DNA of 12,496 bases, from NCBI GenBank assembly GCA_015486145.1, contig WFSH01000067.1:1-12496 (forward strand), written 5' to 3'. The notes under the pieces are model-generated. The model was not told the DNA's origin. It worked only from the letters and a program-made list of their open reading frames with translations, and ran no database searches. Each line of letters opens with the position of its first letter. Positions within the stretch are counted from its first letter, which is position 1. Below are positions 1-6,503 of this stretch, piece after piece. The DNA is from Mesoaciditogaceae bacterium. Lineage in GTDB: Bacteria > Thermotogota > Thermotogae > Mesoaciditogales > Mesoaciditogaceae. Both the position numbers and the translations under genes were made by a program.

Positions 1-113
1 AAAGCAAGAATACATTGCACACTGTGCAATCTTGCTCTGTTCTTTCACATCTTGTATGGCGTCTTCATATGTTTTGACGAAGGCTTCAAGGGGTGGTAAA
101 AACAAAAAAACAA
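1..113. repeat. Direct repeat, left copy, cut by the window edge
   Basis: This stretch matches 6182-6296 in the same orientation with only a 2-base indel and one substitution over about the first 100 bases, then fades in an A-rich tail. It opens with a bulged hairpin: AGCAAGA (3-9), a 5-base bulge, TTGCACA (15-21), one loop base, TGTGCAA (23-29), TCTTGCT (30-36). The 2-base indel (after base 38) would shift any reading frame, so conservation is at the DNA or RNA level rather than protein. The right copy is preceded by a head segment that would lie outside the window here. No family name is known to me. Confidence 0.85.
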
Positions 114-161
114 GATCAAAGTATGCTCAGATATTCATCATTGAATACTTCACTTTTTCAA

Positions 162-307
162 CATGTCTCATGCCTCTCTTTGTAGCTATTGCTTTGGTTG
201 TGTAAGGGAAAGAGACATCCCTCTTGGCTTTTGTCTTGGTCATAAAAGGTCATCCCGGCCACCGGGCCAAATTCTCATATGTTCTGACAGTGCTTTGAAG
301 GTAAGAC
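162..307. repeat. Mosaic second copy of the dispersed repeat
   Basis: The first 40 or so bases (162-205) resemble the head of the right-hand element at 6142-6185, and the last 35 (273-307) resemble its tail at 6301-6332. The middle is unrelated to the right-hand copy: it contains CCCGG-CCA-CCGGG (254-266) and AAGAG-N6-CTCTT-like pairing near 210-225, instead of the bulged hairpin. Same ends with different middles suggests modular insertion or replacement. With 1-113 it forms a pair of tandem elements about 49 bases apart, downstream of pyrE. Confidence 0.6.
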
Positions 308-350
308 TAAATAGCCTGATTTCTCAAAGAATCTATCGCTTTTACTTATC

Positions 351-373
351 TTACCTCCACGATCGTGAAGAGA
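351..373. repeat. Inverted repeat bracketing the ruvC-polC-pyrE operon, left copy
   Basis: Its 16-base core CACGATCGTGAAGAGA (358-373) occurs as an exact reverse complement at 5860-5875. Including the preceding TTACC and two variable bases, 21 of 23 positions agree with the reverse complement of 5860-5882. The core contains the palindrome CACGATCGTG. This copy lies about 50 bases beyond the pyrE stop. A protein-binding site, an end of a decayed element or part of the dispersed repeat family are all possible. Confidence 0.5.
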
Positions 374-422
374 TCCTCTTTTATGTGAATAAGAAAGTGA
401 AAAATAACCAATTTTTTTCGTG

Positions 423-998
423 TCAATTGAAAATTTTTCTCGTTCCAGGTTTGCTCAAAGGGACTCCATTTTTACAAAGAGGACATTCTTCTGGGGTATA
501 AGACTTTAATGGTAACGTTATAAGTGATAAAAACGGAAGACCATTTATCTCGTTCATTTCAGTCCTGCTTATTATTGAAGAAGTGGCAACAGCATGCGAA
601 TTACGTCTTTTAAGGGCTTCAATGACTTCTTGCGTGGATTTTCCAGTTGTCACCACGTCTTCTACGATGACCACTCGTTTAAAATTTGCCGGATCGAATC
701 CCCGTCTAAATGTCATAACATCGTTAGAGTCTCTTTCTGCAAACATGAAAGATATATTTAGACTACGAGCCACTTCATATCCTATAACTATTCCCCCTAT
801 TGCGGGAGATACCACACAATCCGGATCAAACCTTTGCAATTTTAAAGCGAGATCATTTCCTATACCCTTGGCATAACGCGTTTTTTGAAGTAATTTTGCG
901 CATTGAATGTAGGTATCAGAATGAAGACCCGAAGAGAGTAAAAAATGCCCTTTTAAAAGCGCACCAGTATCTTTTAACAATTCTTCCACATTTACCAT
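423..998 (-). CDS. pyrE: Orotate phosphoribosyltransferase (PyrE)
   Basis: PyrE transfers phosphoribose from PRPP to orotate, giving OMP, the fifth step of de novo UMP synthesis, in the cytosol. The 191-residue product has the type I phosphoribosyltransferase fold signature: the PRPP-binding motif VVIVEDVVTTGKS at residues 109-121, the early GHFLLSSGLHSD segment (17-28), PAIGG (65-69) and a C-terminal CPLC (173-176) followed by the usual KPGTR. Length is normal. I chose the ATG at 998 because GGGAGTGAG stands just before it; an upstream in-frame TTG (1028) would add ten residues but has no such site. It is the last gene of the leftward ruvC-polC-pyrE run, 33 bases after polC, and is probably co-transcribed with it. 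No attenuator or PyrR-type leader is visible in that short gap. Confidence 0.96.
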   Translation of the reverse strand: MVNVEELLKDTGALLKGHFLLSSGLHSDTYIQCAKLLQKTRYAKGIGNDLALKLQRFDPDCVVSPAIGGIVIGYEVARSLNISFMFAERDSNDVMTFRRGFDPANFKRVVIVEDVVTTGKSTQEVIEALKRRNSHAVATSSIISRTEMNEINGLPFLSLITLPLKSYTPEECPLCKNGVPLSKPGTRKIFN

Positions 999-1031
999 TT
1001 TCTCACTCCCAATTTTCCGAACTAACAATCC

Positions 1032-4000
1032 TCATATTAGCATTATTTGATCGTTCTCTGGTAAGTCTTTTAAAGCGCCCAAATCACGTAAAATTTGTAG
1101 GTGTGTTTTGTTGATAAGAGTTCGTGTTCTTAAGTCTTCGATTGATCTAAAGGGTTTTTTGTTTCTTTCTCTCTCTATGGATTTTGCCACTTTTTCACCA
1201 AGACCTGAAACTTTGTTCAATGGGATTCTGAGGGCATCATTTTCTATGGTAAAACGCGTGGCACTTGACTTAAAGATATCCACTCCTCTAAAAGAAAACC
1301 CCCTTAAAAGCATTTCTCTGGCAACTTCCAAGGCTGTTTTTCGTGCTCTATCTTTAACATTTTCCACCCCGTTTTCAGCTATCCGATGTAATTCCATGTT
1401 TAGCCATTCTAATCCGCCGTTTGCAACTTTTATATCAAATTCACCACCTTTAATTGTGAAATAAGTTGCGTAAAAGGCTAAGGGATAGTGAACTTTAAAG
1501 TACGCAATTCTGAAAGCCATGCTCACATAAGCAACTGCATGAGCTTTGGGGAAAAGATACTTTATCTTGTGACAAGAGTCTATGTACCACTCTGGAACTT
1601 TGTTTTCTTTCATAACACTTACGTCTTCTTGTCTGAGATCTTTACCCTTTCGAACACGTTCCATTATTTCAAAAGCTTTGGAAGGATCAACTCCTTTTCG
1701 CATTAGATAATTCATTATATCATCCCGGCAAGCTATGACATTTTCTAGCGTTGCTTTCTTTTCTCTTATGATATTTTGAGCGTTATTTGCCCACACATCC
1801 GTTCCATGCGAAAGACCGGAAATCCTCACGAGATCACCAAAAGATCTCGGCCTTGTTTCCACAAGCATCTGACGTACAAAGTTAGTTCCAAATTCCGGAA
1901 TTCCAAGTGTTCCAACATTTGTCCCGAGTTTACCTTTCTTTAAACCCAAAGATTTCGTTGAAGAAAATAGTGACAAGGTGGGTTTGTCGTTCATTGGGAT
2001 TTTCATTGGATCTATCCCGGTCAGATCCTTGAGCATTTTCATCGTTGTGGGATCATCGTGGCCGAGAATGTCAAGTTTTACGAGGGTGTCATGTATTGAA
2101 TGATAATCAAAGTGCGTGGTAGTTACATCACTCTTGGAATCATTTGCGGGTCTTTGAACAGCTGTGAACTGATGAATATCGAGATCTTTTGGAACTATCA
2201 TCAAACCGCCTGGATGTTGACCAGTGGTGCGTTTCACCCCAGTGAGGCGTGACGCCAAATACTCTATTTCCGCCTTGTTTAAATGCTTGCCGGTTTTCTC
2301 TATGTATCCCTTTACAAAACCATAAGCCGTCCTGTCCGCTATTGTAGATATGGTTCCGGCGCGAAAAACATGTCTTTTACCAAAAAGTTTTTCTATAAAT
2401 TTATGAGCTTTAGATTGATAATCACCGGAAAAATTAAGATCTATGTCTGGAACTTTATCACCATGAAATCCCATGAAGGTTTCAAATGGAATATTTTGAC
2501 CGTCAGTTTTCAAATCCATCCCACAGTTGGGACATTTTTTGGCTGGAAGATCATAACCTGATTCCACCGAATCGTTAAATTCTATGTAGTGGCATTTGGG
2601 GCAATAATAATGTGGTGGGAGGGGATTAACCTCCGTGATTCCAAGCATTGTTGCCACAAGTGAAGAACCAACAGATCCCCTCGAACCCACAACGTAGCCA
2701 TCTGATTTTGATTTTTCAACCAGTTTTTTTGCGATGAGATACAGAACGGCGTAACCGTGATTTATTATGGAATGAAGTTCTCTCTCAAGTCTTTCAGATA
2801 CAAGTTCAGGAAGAGGCTCACCATAAGTTTTGACGGCGTTACGATATGCCTCTTTTTTTATCGTTTCCTCCGCATCTTCAATCTTGGGTGGATGAAGCTT
2901 TGGTTCCACGATCTTCACATTTTCGATCTCGTTTGCAATTTTGTTCGTGTTTTCTACCACAACTTTTTTGCATATTTCGTTTGTATGTTCAATTCCTTTA
3001 AATATCTTTTGAGCCGCCTCCAGCATTTCTTCAGTTGTTCTAAGATAAAGGCTTGGTTGATTGTTAAAGTGCTTATAATCTTGTGCTGCTTGAAGAACAG
3101 CTCTTATTTTGGCATCTTCAGGATTCAAGAAATGCACATCTCCAGTCATGACAACTGGTATTGAAAGCAATTCTCCCAAGGCGTAAACCTTTAAATAAAA
3201 TTTCCTCAGAAGATCCTTTGTTATATCACGTGAATTGTCGTCACTTTTCACATCTAAAGGCATAATTTCAAGAAAATCGTAAAATGAAGCAACCTGTATC
3301 AGCTCTTCTTCCGTTGCCCCTCCAAAATAGTTTTCTGCCAATTCTCCAGACAAACAAGCAGATCCGATGAGCAAACCGTTTCTTCTTTTTGCAAGAAGAG
3401 ACTTGGGAATCCTTGGCTTGCCTTTGAAATACTCTATATGAGATTTGCTGACCAATTTGTAGAGGTTGATAAGACCGTCTTGGTTTTTTACAAGCAATGT
3501 CATGTGATATGGATGCAGAGACTTGACATTCACATTTTTAGAAAGCTTGTTGAGCTTCTCAAAAGTATGCACTCCCTTGGAGTTTGACATATCCACGAGT
3601 TTTAAAAAAACTTCTGCGGTGATTTTCGTGTCGTCTAAAGCACGGTGATGATTGAATTCTCCCAACTCAAGCGCTTTAACAACTTTTTCCAACCCATATC
3701 CAGGAAGTGTCAACAACGCCTTTGAAAATTGAAGTGTGTCTATGTATGGAAGATTTACATTTACGCCAAGTTTCTTCGCAGTTTCTCTCAAGAATCTGTA
3801 ATCAAAATCCGCATTATGGGCGACGAGAATAGAGTTTCCTATAAAAGCCATGAGCTTTGGAAGAATTTCCTCTATGTTGGGAGCTTCTTTCAGATCTGCC
3901 GCAGATATACCGGTGATTTCGGAAGATTTGATGGAAATTTCGCCTTTTGGTTTCACAAGAGAATGAAACGTTTGAGTGACTTTCATATTTTCGATTTTCA

Positions 4001-5162
4001 CCGCTCCTATTTCTATAATTTCATCACTCACCGCATTTAAGCCTGTGGTTTCAAAATCTATCACAACAAAAGAGGCATTTTTCAGTTCTCCTTTGGGAGC
4101 TCCGTTTCTAAGTATATCACCAGTATCATCAACCACATAGGCTTCCATACCATATATGGCCTTTATTCCGGTTTTCAAACTGAGTTTTTCAAATGTTGGA
4201 AAGGATTGTATAACACCATGATCTGTCACAGCAACTGCACTGTGATTCCATCTTTTTAAAGTTTCAAAAAGTTCTCCAGGGTTTACCAAACCATCCATGG
4301 CTGACATGGTGGTATGTAAGTGTAGCTCAACTCGTTTGACTTGAGAATTGTCCATCCTGAATGCCGGTTTCCACTCTTCCACAGAGCTAACCATCATGAC
4401 ATTCTCATGTGAGTATTTATCTTCACTAACTTTTCCAAAGATCATACAGTATCTCGGCATGGATTTTACGAGTTCTTTTGCTAATTGTCCAAATGCTTTA
4501 CACCTTATGGCGGAGGTAGAATCGATCACAGAAAAAGAAAAAATGGGATTTTTTCCATTTTTAAAACTTTTACCAAAAGTTTCTCCAGCTATCCAAACTT
4601 TGTTTCCAATTTCAAGTGATTCAATAGATGAGATGGGGGATTCTCTTTCTGAGTTTTTCTTCGTTTTCTTGGCTTTTGTCGTATTAGATAAAGTTGACAA
4701 GAAAGATGGAATCATTTTTTGCTCTCTTTTGGGGTGCTTTGAACAAAAAATTTCCACTTTCATTCCAGGCAAAAATTCCTTTGCAAGAGACTCTATGGCA
4801 CGTCTAGAACCATTCACGCTTATTCTATCCTTAATAAATTCGTTGGAAACGAATATTTTAACCATGTTACCATCCATTTTTACCTCATCCAACACGCCAT
4901 TTAGGATCTTAACTCTGTCAAGAAGAAGGGTCTTGAAAAACTCTTCCCTGTTGTTCACAGTAAAAGTGTGCATTTTTACCGGCATTTGGATGTATGCACT
5001 CAAAATTCTTTCTATTTCTTTCTTTTTCTCAAATTCGTTTACGAAAAATTCTGCGGTCTCTTTTTTCAGCACGATCTCGTTTACTTTTGAGTGTGAATTT
5101 TCGAAACCAAATTGAGATGAAAACTCTGCGAGATCAAAGTTTGTGAGTATTCTGTAGGCCAC
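1032..5162 (-). CDS. polC: DNA polymerase III alpha subunit, PolC type
   Basis: PolC is the main replicative polymerase with its own proofreading. Of 1376 residues, the N-terminal part ends in a Lys-rich linker (about 145-175), then comes an OB fold (185-260), a PHP domain beginning ELHLHT (279-284) and split by a DEDDh 3'-5' exonuclease (362-525; D369, E371, D452, H506, D511), the rest of PHP to about 690, and the polymerase core. The core shows GSRGSVGSS (826-834), a four-Cys zinc site (C854, C857, C877, C880), the catalytic PDIDLNFSG (D906, D908) and LDILGHDD, whose D1031 lies at the 125-residue spacing known for the third catalytic Asp in Geobacillus PolC. All catalytic residues are present, and about 1,370 residues is normal for Thermotogota. 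The start is GTG, preceded by GGAAGGTG; an in-frame TAA directly upstream rules out a longer form. It sits 42 bases after ruvC and 33 before pyrE. Confidence 0.98.
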   Translation of the reverse strand: MAYRILTNFDLAEFSSQFGFENSHSKVNEIVLKKETAEFFVNEFEKKKEIERILSAYIQMPVKMHTFTVNNREEFFKTLLLDRVKILNGVLDEVKMDGNMVKIFVSNEFIKDRISVNGSRRAIESLAKEFLPGMKVEIFCSKHPKREQKMIPSFLSTLSNTTKAKKTKKNSERESPISSIESLEIGNKVWIAGETFGKSFKNGKNPIFSFSVIDSTSAIRCKAFGQLAKELVKSMPRYCMIFGKVSEDKYSHENVMMVSSVEEWKPAFRMDNSQVKRVELHLHTTMSAMDGLVNPGELFETLKRWNHSAVAVTDHGVIQSFPTFEKLSLKTGIKAIYGMEAYVVDDTGDILRNGAPKGELKNASFVVIDFETTGLNAVSDEIIEIGAVKIENMKVTQTFHSLVKPKGEISIKSSEITGISAADLKEAPNIEEILPKLMAFIGNSILVAHNADFDYRFLRETAKKLGVNVNLPYIDTLQFSKALLTLPGYGLEKVVKALELGEFNHHRALDDTKITAEVFLKLVDMSNSKGVHTFEKLNKLSKNVNVKSLHPYHMTLLVKNQDGLINLYKLVSKSHIEYFKGKPRIPKSLLAKRRNGLLIGSACLSGELAENYFGGATEEELIQVASFYDFLEIMPLDVKSDDNSRDITKDLLRKFYLKVYALGELLSIPVVMTGDVHFLNPEDAKIRAVLQAAQDYKHFNNQPSLYLRTTEEMLEAAQKIFKGIEHTNEICKKVVVENTNKIANEIENVKIVEPKLHPPKIEDAEETIKKEAYRNAVKTYGEPLPELVSERLERELHSIINHGYAVLYLIAKKLVEKSKSDGYVVGSRGSVGSSLVATMLGITEVNPLPPHYYCPKCHYIEFNDSVESGYDLPAKKCPNCGMDLKTDGQNIPFETFMGFHGDKVPDIDLNFSGDYQSKAHKFIEKLFGKRHVFRAGTISTIADRTAYGFVKGYIEKTGKHLNKAEIEYLASRLTGVKRTTGQHPGGLMIVPKDLDIHQFTAVQRPANDSKSDVTTTHFDYHSIHDTLVKLDILGHDDPTTMKMLKDLTGIDPMKIPMNDKPTLSLFSSTKSLGLKKGKLGTNVGTLGIPEFGTNFVRQMLVETRPRSFGDLVRISGLSHGTDVWANNAQNIIREKKATLENVIACRDDIMNYLMRKGVDPSKAFEIMERVRKGKDLRQEDVSVMKENKVPEWYIDSCHKIKYLFPKAHAVAYVSMAFRIAYFKVHYPLAFYATYFTIKGGEFDIKVANGGLEWLNMELHRIAENGVENVKDRARKTALEVAREMLLRGFSFRGVDIFKSSATRFTIENDALRIPLNKVSGLGEKVAKSIERERNKKPFRSIEDLRTRTLINKTHLQILRDLGALKDLPENDQIMLI

Positions 5163-5204
5163 TTAACACACCTTCCACGTTTTCTCTTTTTCGTCAAGAA
5201 TTCA

Positions 5205-5687
5205 TCATATCAAGAACTGATGTGCATGACACAAGGCGATTGCAAGGGCATCAGCAGCGTCGTCTGGACGAGGAATTTCTTCCATTTTAAGCATCACTTT
5301 AACCATTTCCTGTACCTGTCTTTTAGAAGCTTTGCCATATCCGGTAACTGAAAGTTTAACTTCCATAGGTGTATATTCATAGATCTTGACGCCAAATTTC
5401 TCGAGTGCCAAAAGCATAACTCCCCTGGCCTCTCCCACTGACAAGGCAGTTGTCACATTTCTGAAAAAGTAAAGTTCCTCAATGGCAGATTCATCTGGTA
5501 TGAACTCGGTAAGTACTTTTGAAAGCACGTCGTATATTTTTTCAAGTCTTTTGGGTATGGGATCTTTTGAATTTGTCCGTATCGCTCCGTATTTTACAAG
5601 TGTTTCTATTCTTCCATGAACATCTATAACACCATATCCCACTATCCCGAAACCGGGATCTAAGCCCAATATTCTTTTATCTGGCAT
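5205..5687 (-). CDS. ruvC: Crossover junction endodeoxyribonuclease RuvC
   Basis: RuvC cuts Holliday junctions symmetrically, acting with the RuvAB branch-migration motor. The 160-residue product is of normal length and has the RNase H-like resolvase fold. The four acidic catalytic positions are visible: D10 in GLDPG, E70 in AIEELYF, and D143 and D146 in DDAADALA, matching E. coli D7, E66, D138 and D141. The basic stretch GYGKASKRQV (116-125) is the usual DNA-contacting region. It is the first gene of the leftward operon; ruvA and ruvB are not in this window. The ATG at 5687 has no recognisable Shine-Dalgarno sequence, and a TATAAT box lies 6 bases upstream, which would put the transcript start at or next to the ATG. 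Confidence 0.97.
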   Translation of the reverse strand: MPDKRILGLDPGFGIVGYGVIDVHGRIETLVKYGAIRTNSKDPIPKRLEKIYDVLSKVLTEFIPDESAIEELYFFRNVTTALSVGEARGVMLLALEKFGVKIYEYTPMEVKLSVTGYGKASKRQVQEMVKVMLKMEEIPRPDDAADALAIALCHAHQFLI

Positions 5688-5693
5688 ATCGTA

Positions 5694-5699
5694 ATTATA
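5694..5699 (-). promoter_or_regulatory. Candidate -10 box of ruvC-polC-pyrE operon
   Basis: On the minus strand the sequence reads TATAAT-TACGAT-ATG, so a consensus -10 hexamer ends 6 bases before the ruvC start codon. No good -35 hexamer lies 16-18 bases upstream. An alternative CATAAT at 5729-5734 (minus strand) would give a conventional leader of about 35 bases but also lacks a -35. Transcription from the first box would give a leaderless or nearly leaderless message. Confidence 0.45.
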
Positions 5700-5859
5700 C
5701 TCATAAGATTTTTAAGAAGTCTCACGCTATTATGAAGAATTAGAATTTTTAAGAACGTAAATTCCATTAAACTTTCAATAGATCGCTGGAAAACTTAAGA
5801 ATCAGACGTTCAAACGAAGTGCATTATCAGATCGAGAAGGAGCGTAGTGGAATCATGGT

Positions 5860-5882
5860 TCTCTTCACGATCGTGTGGGTAA
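5860..5882. repeat. Inverted repeat bracketing the ruvC-polC-pyrE operon, right copy
   Basis: This is the reverse complement of 351-373 at 21 of 23 positions, with an exact 16-base core including the palindrome CACGATCGTG (5866-5875). It stands about 170 bases upstream of the ruvC start and runs into the first copy of the 20-base direct repeat (5873-5892). Confidence 0.5.
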
Positions 5883-5892
5883 TATTTTTGAA
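5873..5892. repeat. 20-base direct repeat, first copy
   Basis: GTGTGGGTAATATTTTTGAA matches 5933-5952 at 17 of 20 positions, exactly 60 bases downstream in the same orientation. The intervening DNA is not otherwise repeated. Function unknown. Confidence 0.4.
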
Positions 5893-5932
5893 TAACGACG
5901 TTCTTTGACATTTTAGTACCGTTTTACAAGCG

Positions 5933-5952
5933 GTGAGTGTAATCTTTTTGAA
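5933..5952. repeat. 20-base direct repeat, second copy
   Basis: GTGAGTGTAATCTTTTTGAA, partner of 5873-5892 with three mismatches and a 60-base offset. Function unknown. Confidence 0.4.
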
Positions 5953-6001
5953 GCCTTGTCAAAACTGATTCGTTCTTTTATTTGGAGTCTTTGACCTTAA
6001 C

Positions 6002-6088
6002 GTCATCCTGGAAGTTCCGAAGGAACTATTCAGGATCTCCAAGCAACTAACAAGGTGGATCGAGATTCTGAATCAAGTTCAGAATGAC
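6002..6088. repeat. Two-hairpin element with terminal inverted repeats, MITE- or REP-like
   Basis: The ends GTCATCCTG (6002-6010) and CAGAATGAC (6080-6088) are inverted copies with one mismatch. Inside are two hairpins: ATCCTG-GA-AGTTCC-GAA-GGAACT-ATT-CAGGAT (6005-6036), and ATTCTGAA-TCAAG-TTCAGAAT (6065-6085). The left and right halves are themselves similar (CTG...TTCAGRATCTC in opposite orientations). Short palindromic elements with GTCATTCTGAA-like ends are known as dispersed noncoding repeats in several bacteria. No transposase is present, so if mobile it would need an enzyme from elsewhere. Confidence 0.6.
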
Positions 6089-6111
6089 AAAAAAACAGAG
6101 CACGCTGCATA

Positions 6112-6126
6112 CTAACATCCTGTTAG
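6112..6126. repeat. Palindrome with ACATCCTGT core
   Basis: CTAACA-TCC-TGTTAG forms a 6-base-pair hairpin with a 3-base loop. A second one of identical design, GGCACA-TCC-TGTGCC, follows at 6139-6153 at the head of the dispersed repeat; only the outer stem pairs differ. Confidence 0.5.
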
Positions 6127-6138
6127 ATTCGCTTTCTC

Positions 6139-6332
6139 GGCACATCCTGTGCCTCTCCTCGCAGCTATCGCTTTGGTCGTGAAAGCAAGAATACATTGCA
6201 CACTGTGCAATCTTGCTCTTTGTTATTTCACATCTTGTATGGCGTCTTCATATGTTTTGACGAAGGCTTCAAGGGGTGGTAAAAATGAAAAAACAATAAG
6301 CTCATATGTTCTGACAGTACTTCGAGGGTGAG
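6139..6332. repeat. Dispersed repeat, complete right copy
   Basis: The parts are: a head beginning with the palindrome GGCACA-TCC-TGTGCC (6139-6153), the bulged hairpin (AGCAAGA 6184-6190; TTGCACA 6196-6202; TGTGCAA 6204-6210; TCTTGCT 6211-6217), a first tail (6246-6285) and a second, related tail (6301-6332), both starting with a variant of TCATATGTT. Bases 6182-6296 are nearly identical to 1-113, and the head and last tail match the mosaic copy at 162-307. A 60-codon open frame starting with GTG at 6149 lies here, but the 2-base indel between copies breaks the frame, so coding is unlikely. Confidence 0.75.
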
Positions 6333-6340
6333 TTTTATTT

Positions 6341-6359
6341 TTATACACTTTTATCCACA
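6341..6359 (+). promoter_or_regulatory. Pair of DnaA-box-like 9-mers
   Basis: TTATACACT (6341-6349) and TTATCCACA (6351-6359) lie in the same orientation, 10 bases start to start, in AT-rich DNA just after the dispersed repeat. The second is a perfect match to the E. coli-type consensus TTATNCACA; the first has one mismatch. Thermotoga maritima DnaA is known to prefer a different, longer box, so relevance in this organism is doubtful. Confidence 0.3.
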
Positions 6360-6434
6360 CAAAAATGAAGAGAACCGGAATCGTTCACTCTTCCGTTGGT
6401 GATTTCATGTATTATTTTGAGAAAATTCGGGTAG

Positions 6435-6463
6435 TTGAGTTTTTGGTTCAAGCGTGTTATAAT
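6435..6463 (+). promoter_or_regulatory. Promoter of rpmB
   Basis: TTGAGT (6435-6440), a 17-base spacer and a perfect TATAAT (6458-6463) fit a housekeeping sigma-70-type promoter. Transcription would begin near 6470, leaving a leader of about 34 bases that includes the rpmB ribosome binding site GGGAAGGTG (6486-6494), 9 bases before the ATG. Confidence 0.8.
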
Positions 6464-6503
6464 TCGCCAGATGAAAAAGCTATAAGGGAAGGTGTAAAAG
6501 ACA

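Larger units (their letters stand above)
1..422. other. Noncoding repeat region downstream of pyrE
   Basis: No convincing gene is visible. About 260 of the 422 bases are the two repeat copies described separately. Bases 114-161 contain a small palindrome (ATTCA-TCAT-TGAAT near 135-148). Bases 308-422 hold the left member of the inverted 23-base pair and AT-rich DNA running up to the pyrE stop codon. I could not find a clear intrinsic terminator for the leftward operon: the best hairpins are only about 5 base pairs and lack a proper T-run on the correct side. Confidence 0.6.
5688..6503. other. Divergent intergenic region rich in repeats
   Basis: This 815-base stretch between ruvC (leftward) and rpmB (rightward) has no gene I can support. 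From left to right it holds the ruvC promoter area, the right member of the inverted 23-base pair, a 20-base direct repeat, a two-hairpin element (6002-6088), two palindromes with an ACATCCTGT core, the full copy of the dispersed repeat (6139-6332), two DnaA-box-like 9-mers and the rpmB promoter. Bases 5760-5859 and 6360-6430 show nothing beyond weak hairpins such as GAAGAG (6367-6372) with CTCTTC (6388-6393). Confidence 0.7.

Noticed and set aside
368..382. AAGAG-ATC-CTCTT hairpin as a terminator
   Set aside because: Only 5 base pairs, and its short T-run is on the plus strand whereas pyrE is read on the minus strand.
163..501. 112-codon open frame on the plus strand
   Set aside because: It translates the dispersed repeat and then runs antisense into the end of pyrE; it has no ribosome binding site and no recognisable protein features.
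999..1028. Ten-residue N-terminal extension of PyrE from TTG at 1028
   Set aside because: The ATG at 998 has a strong ribosome binding site and gives the normal family length and start.
4348..5115. 255-codon open frame opposite the start of polC
   Set aside because: It is a shadow of polC; polC has all its catalytic motifs and no gap, and the antisense product resembles nothing I know.
5760..6130. tRNA, CRISPR array or riboswitch in the large intergenic region
   Set aside because: No cloverleaf with a proper T-arm, no regularly spaced repeats with unique spacers and no known riboswitch core were seen.
6149..6331. 60-codon open frame with the repeated peptide SSYVLT
   Set aside because: It lies wholly within the dispersed repeat; the other copy has a 2-base indel that breaks the frame. 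The repeated peptide only reflects the two related tails.
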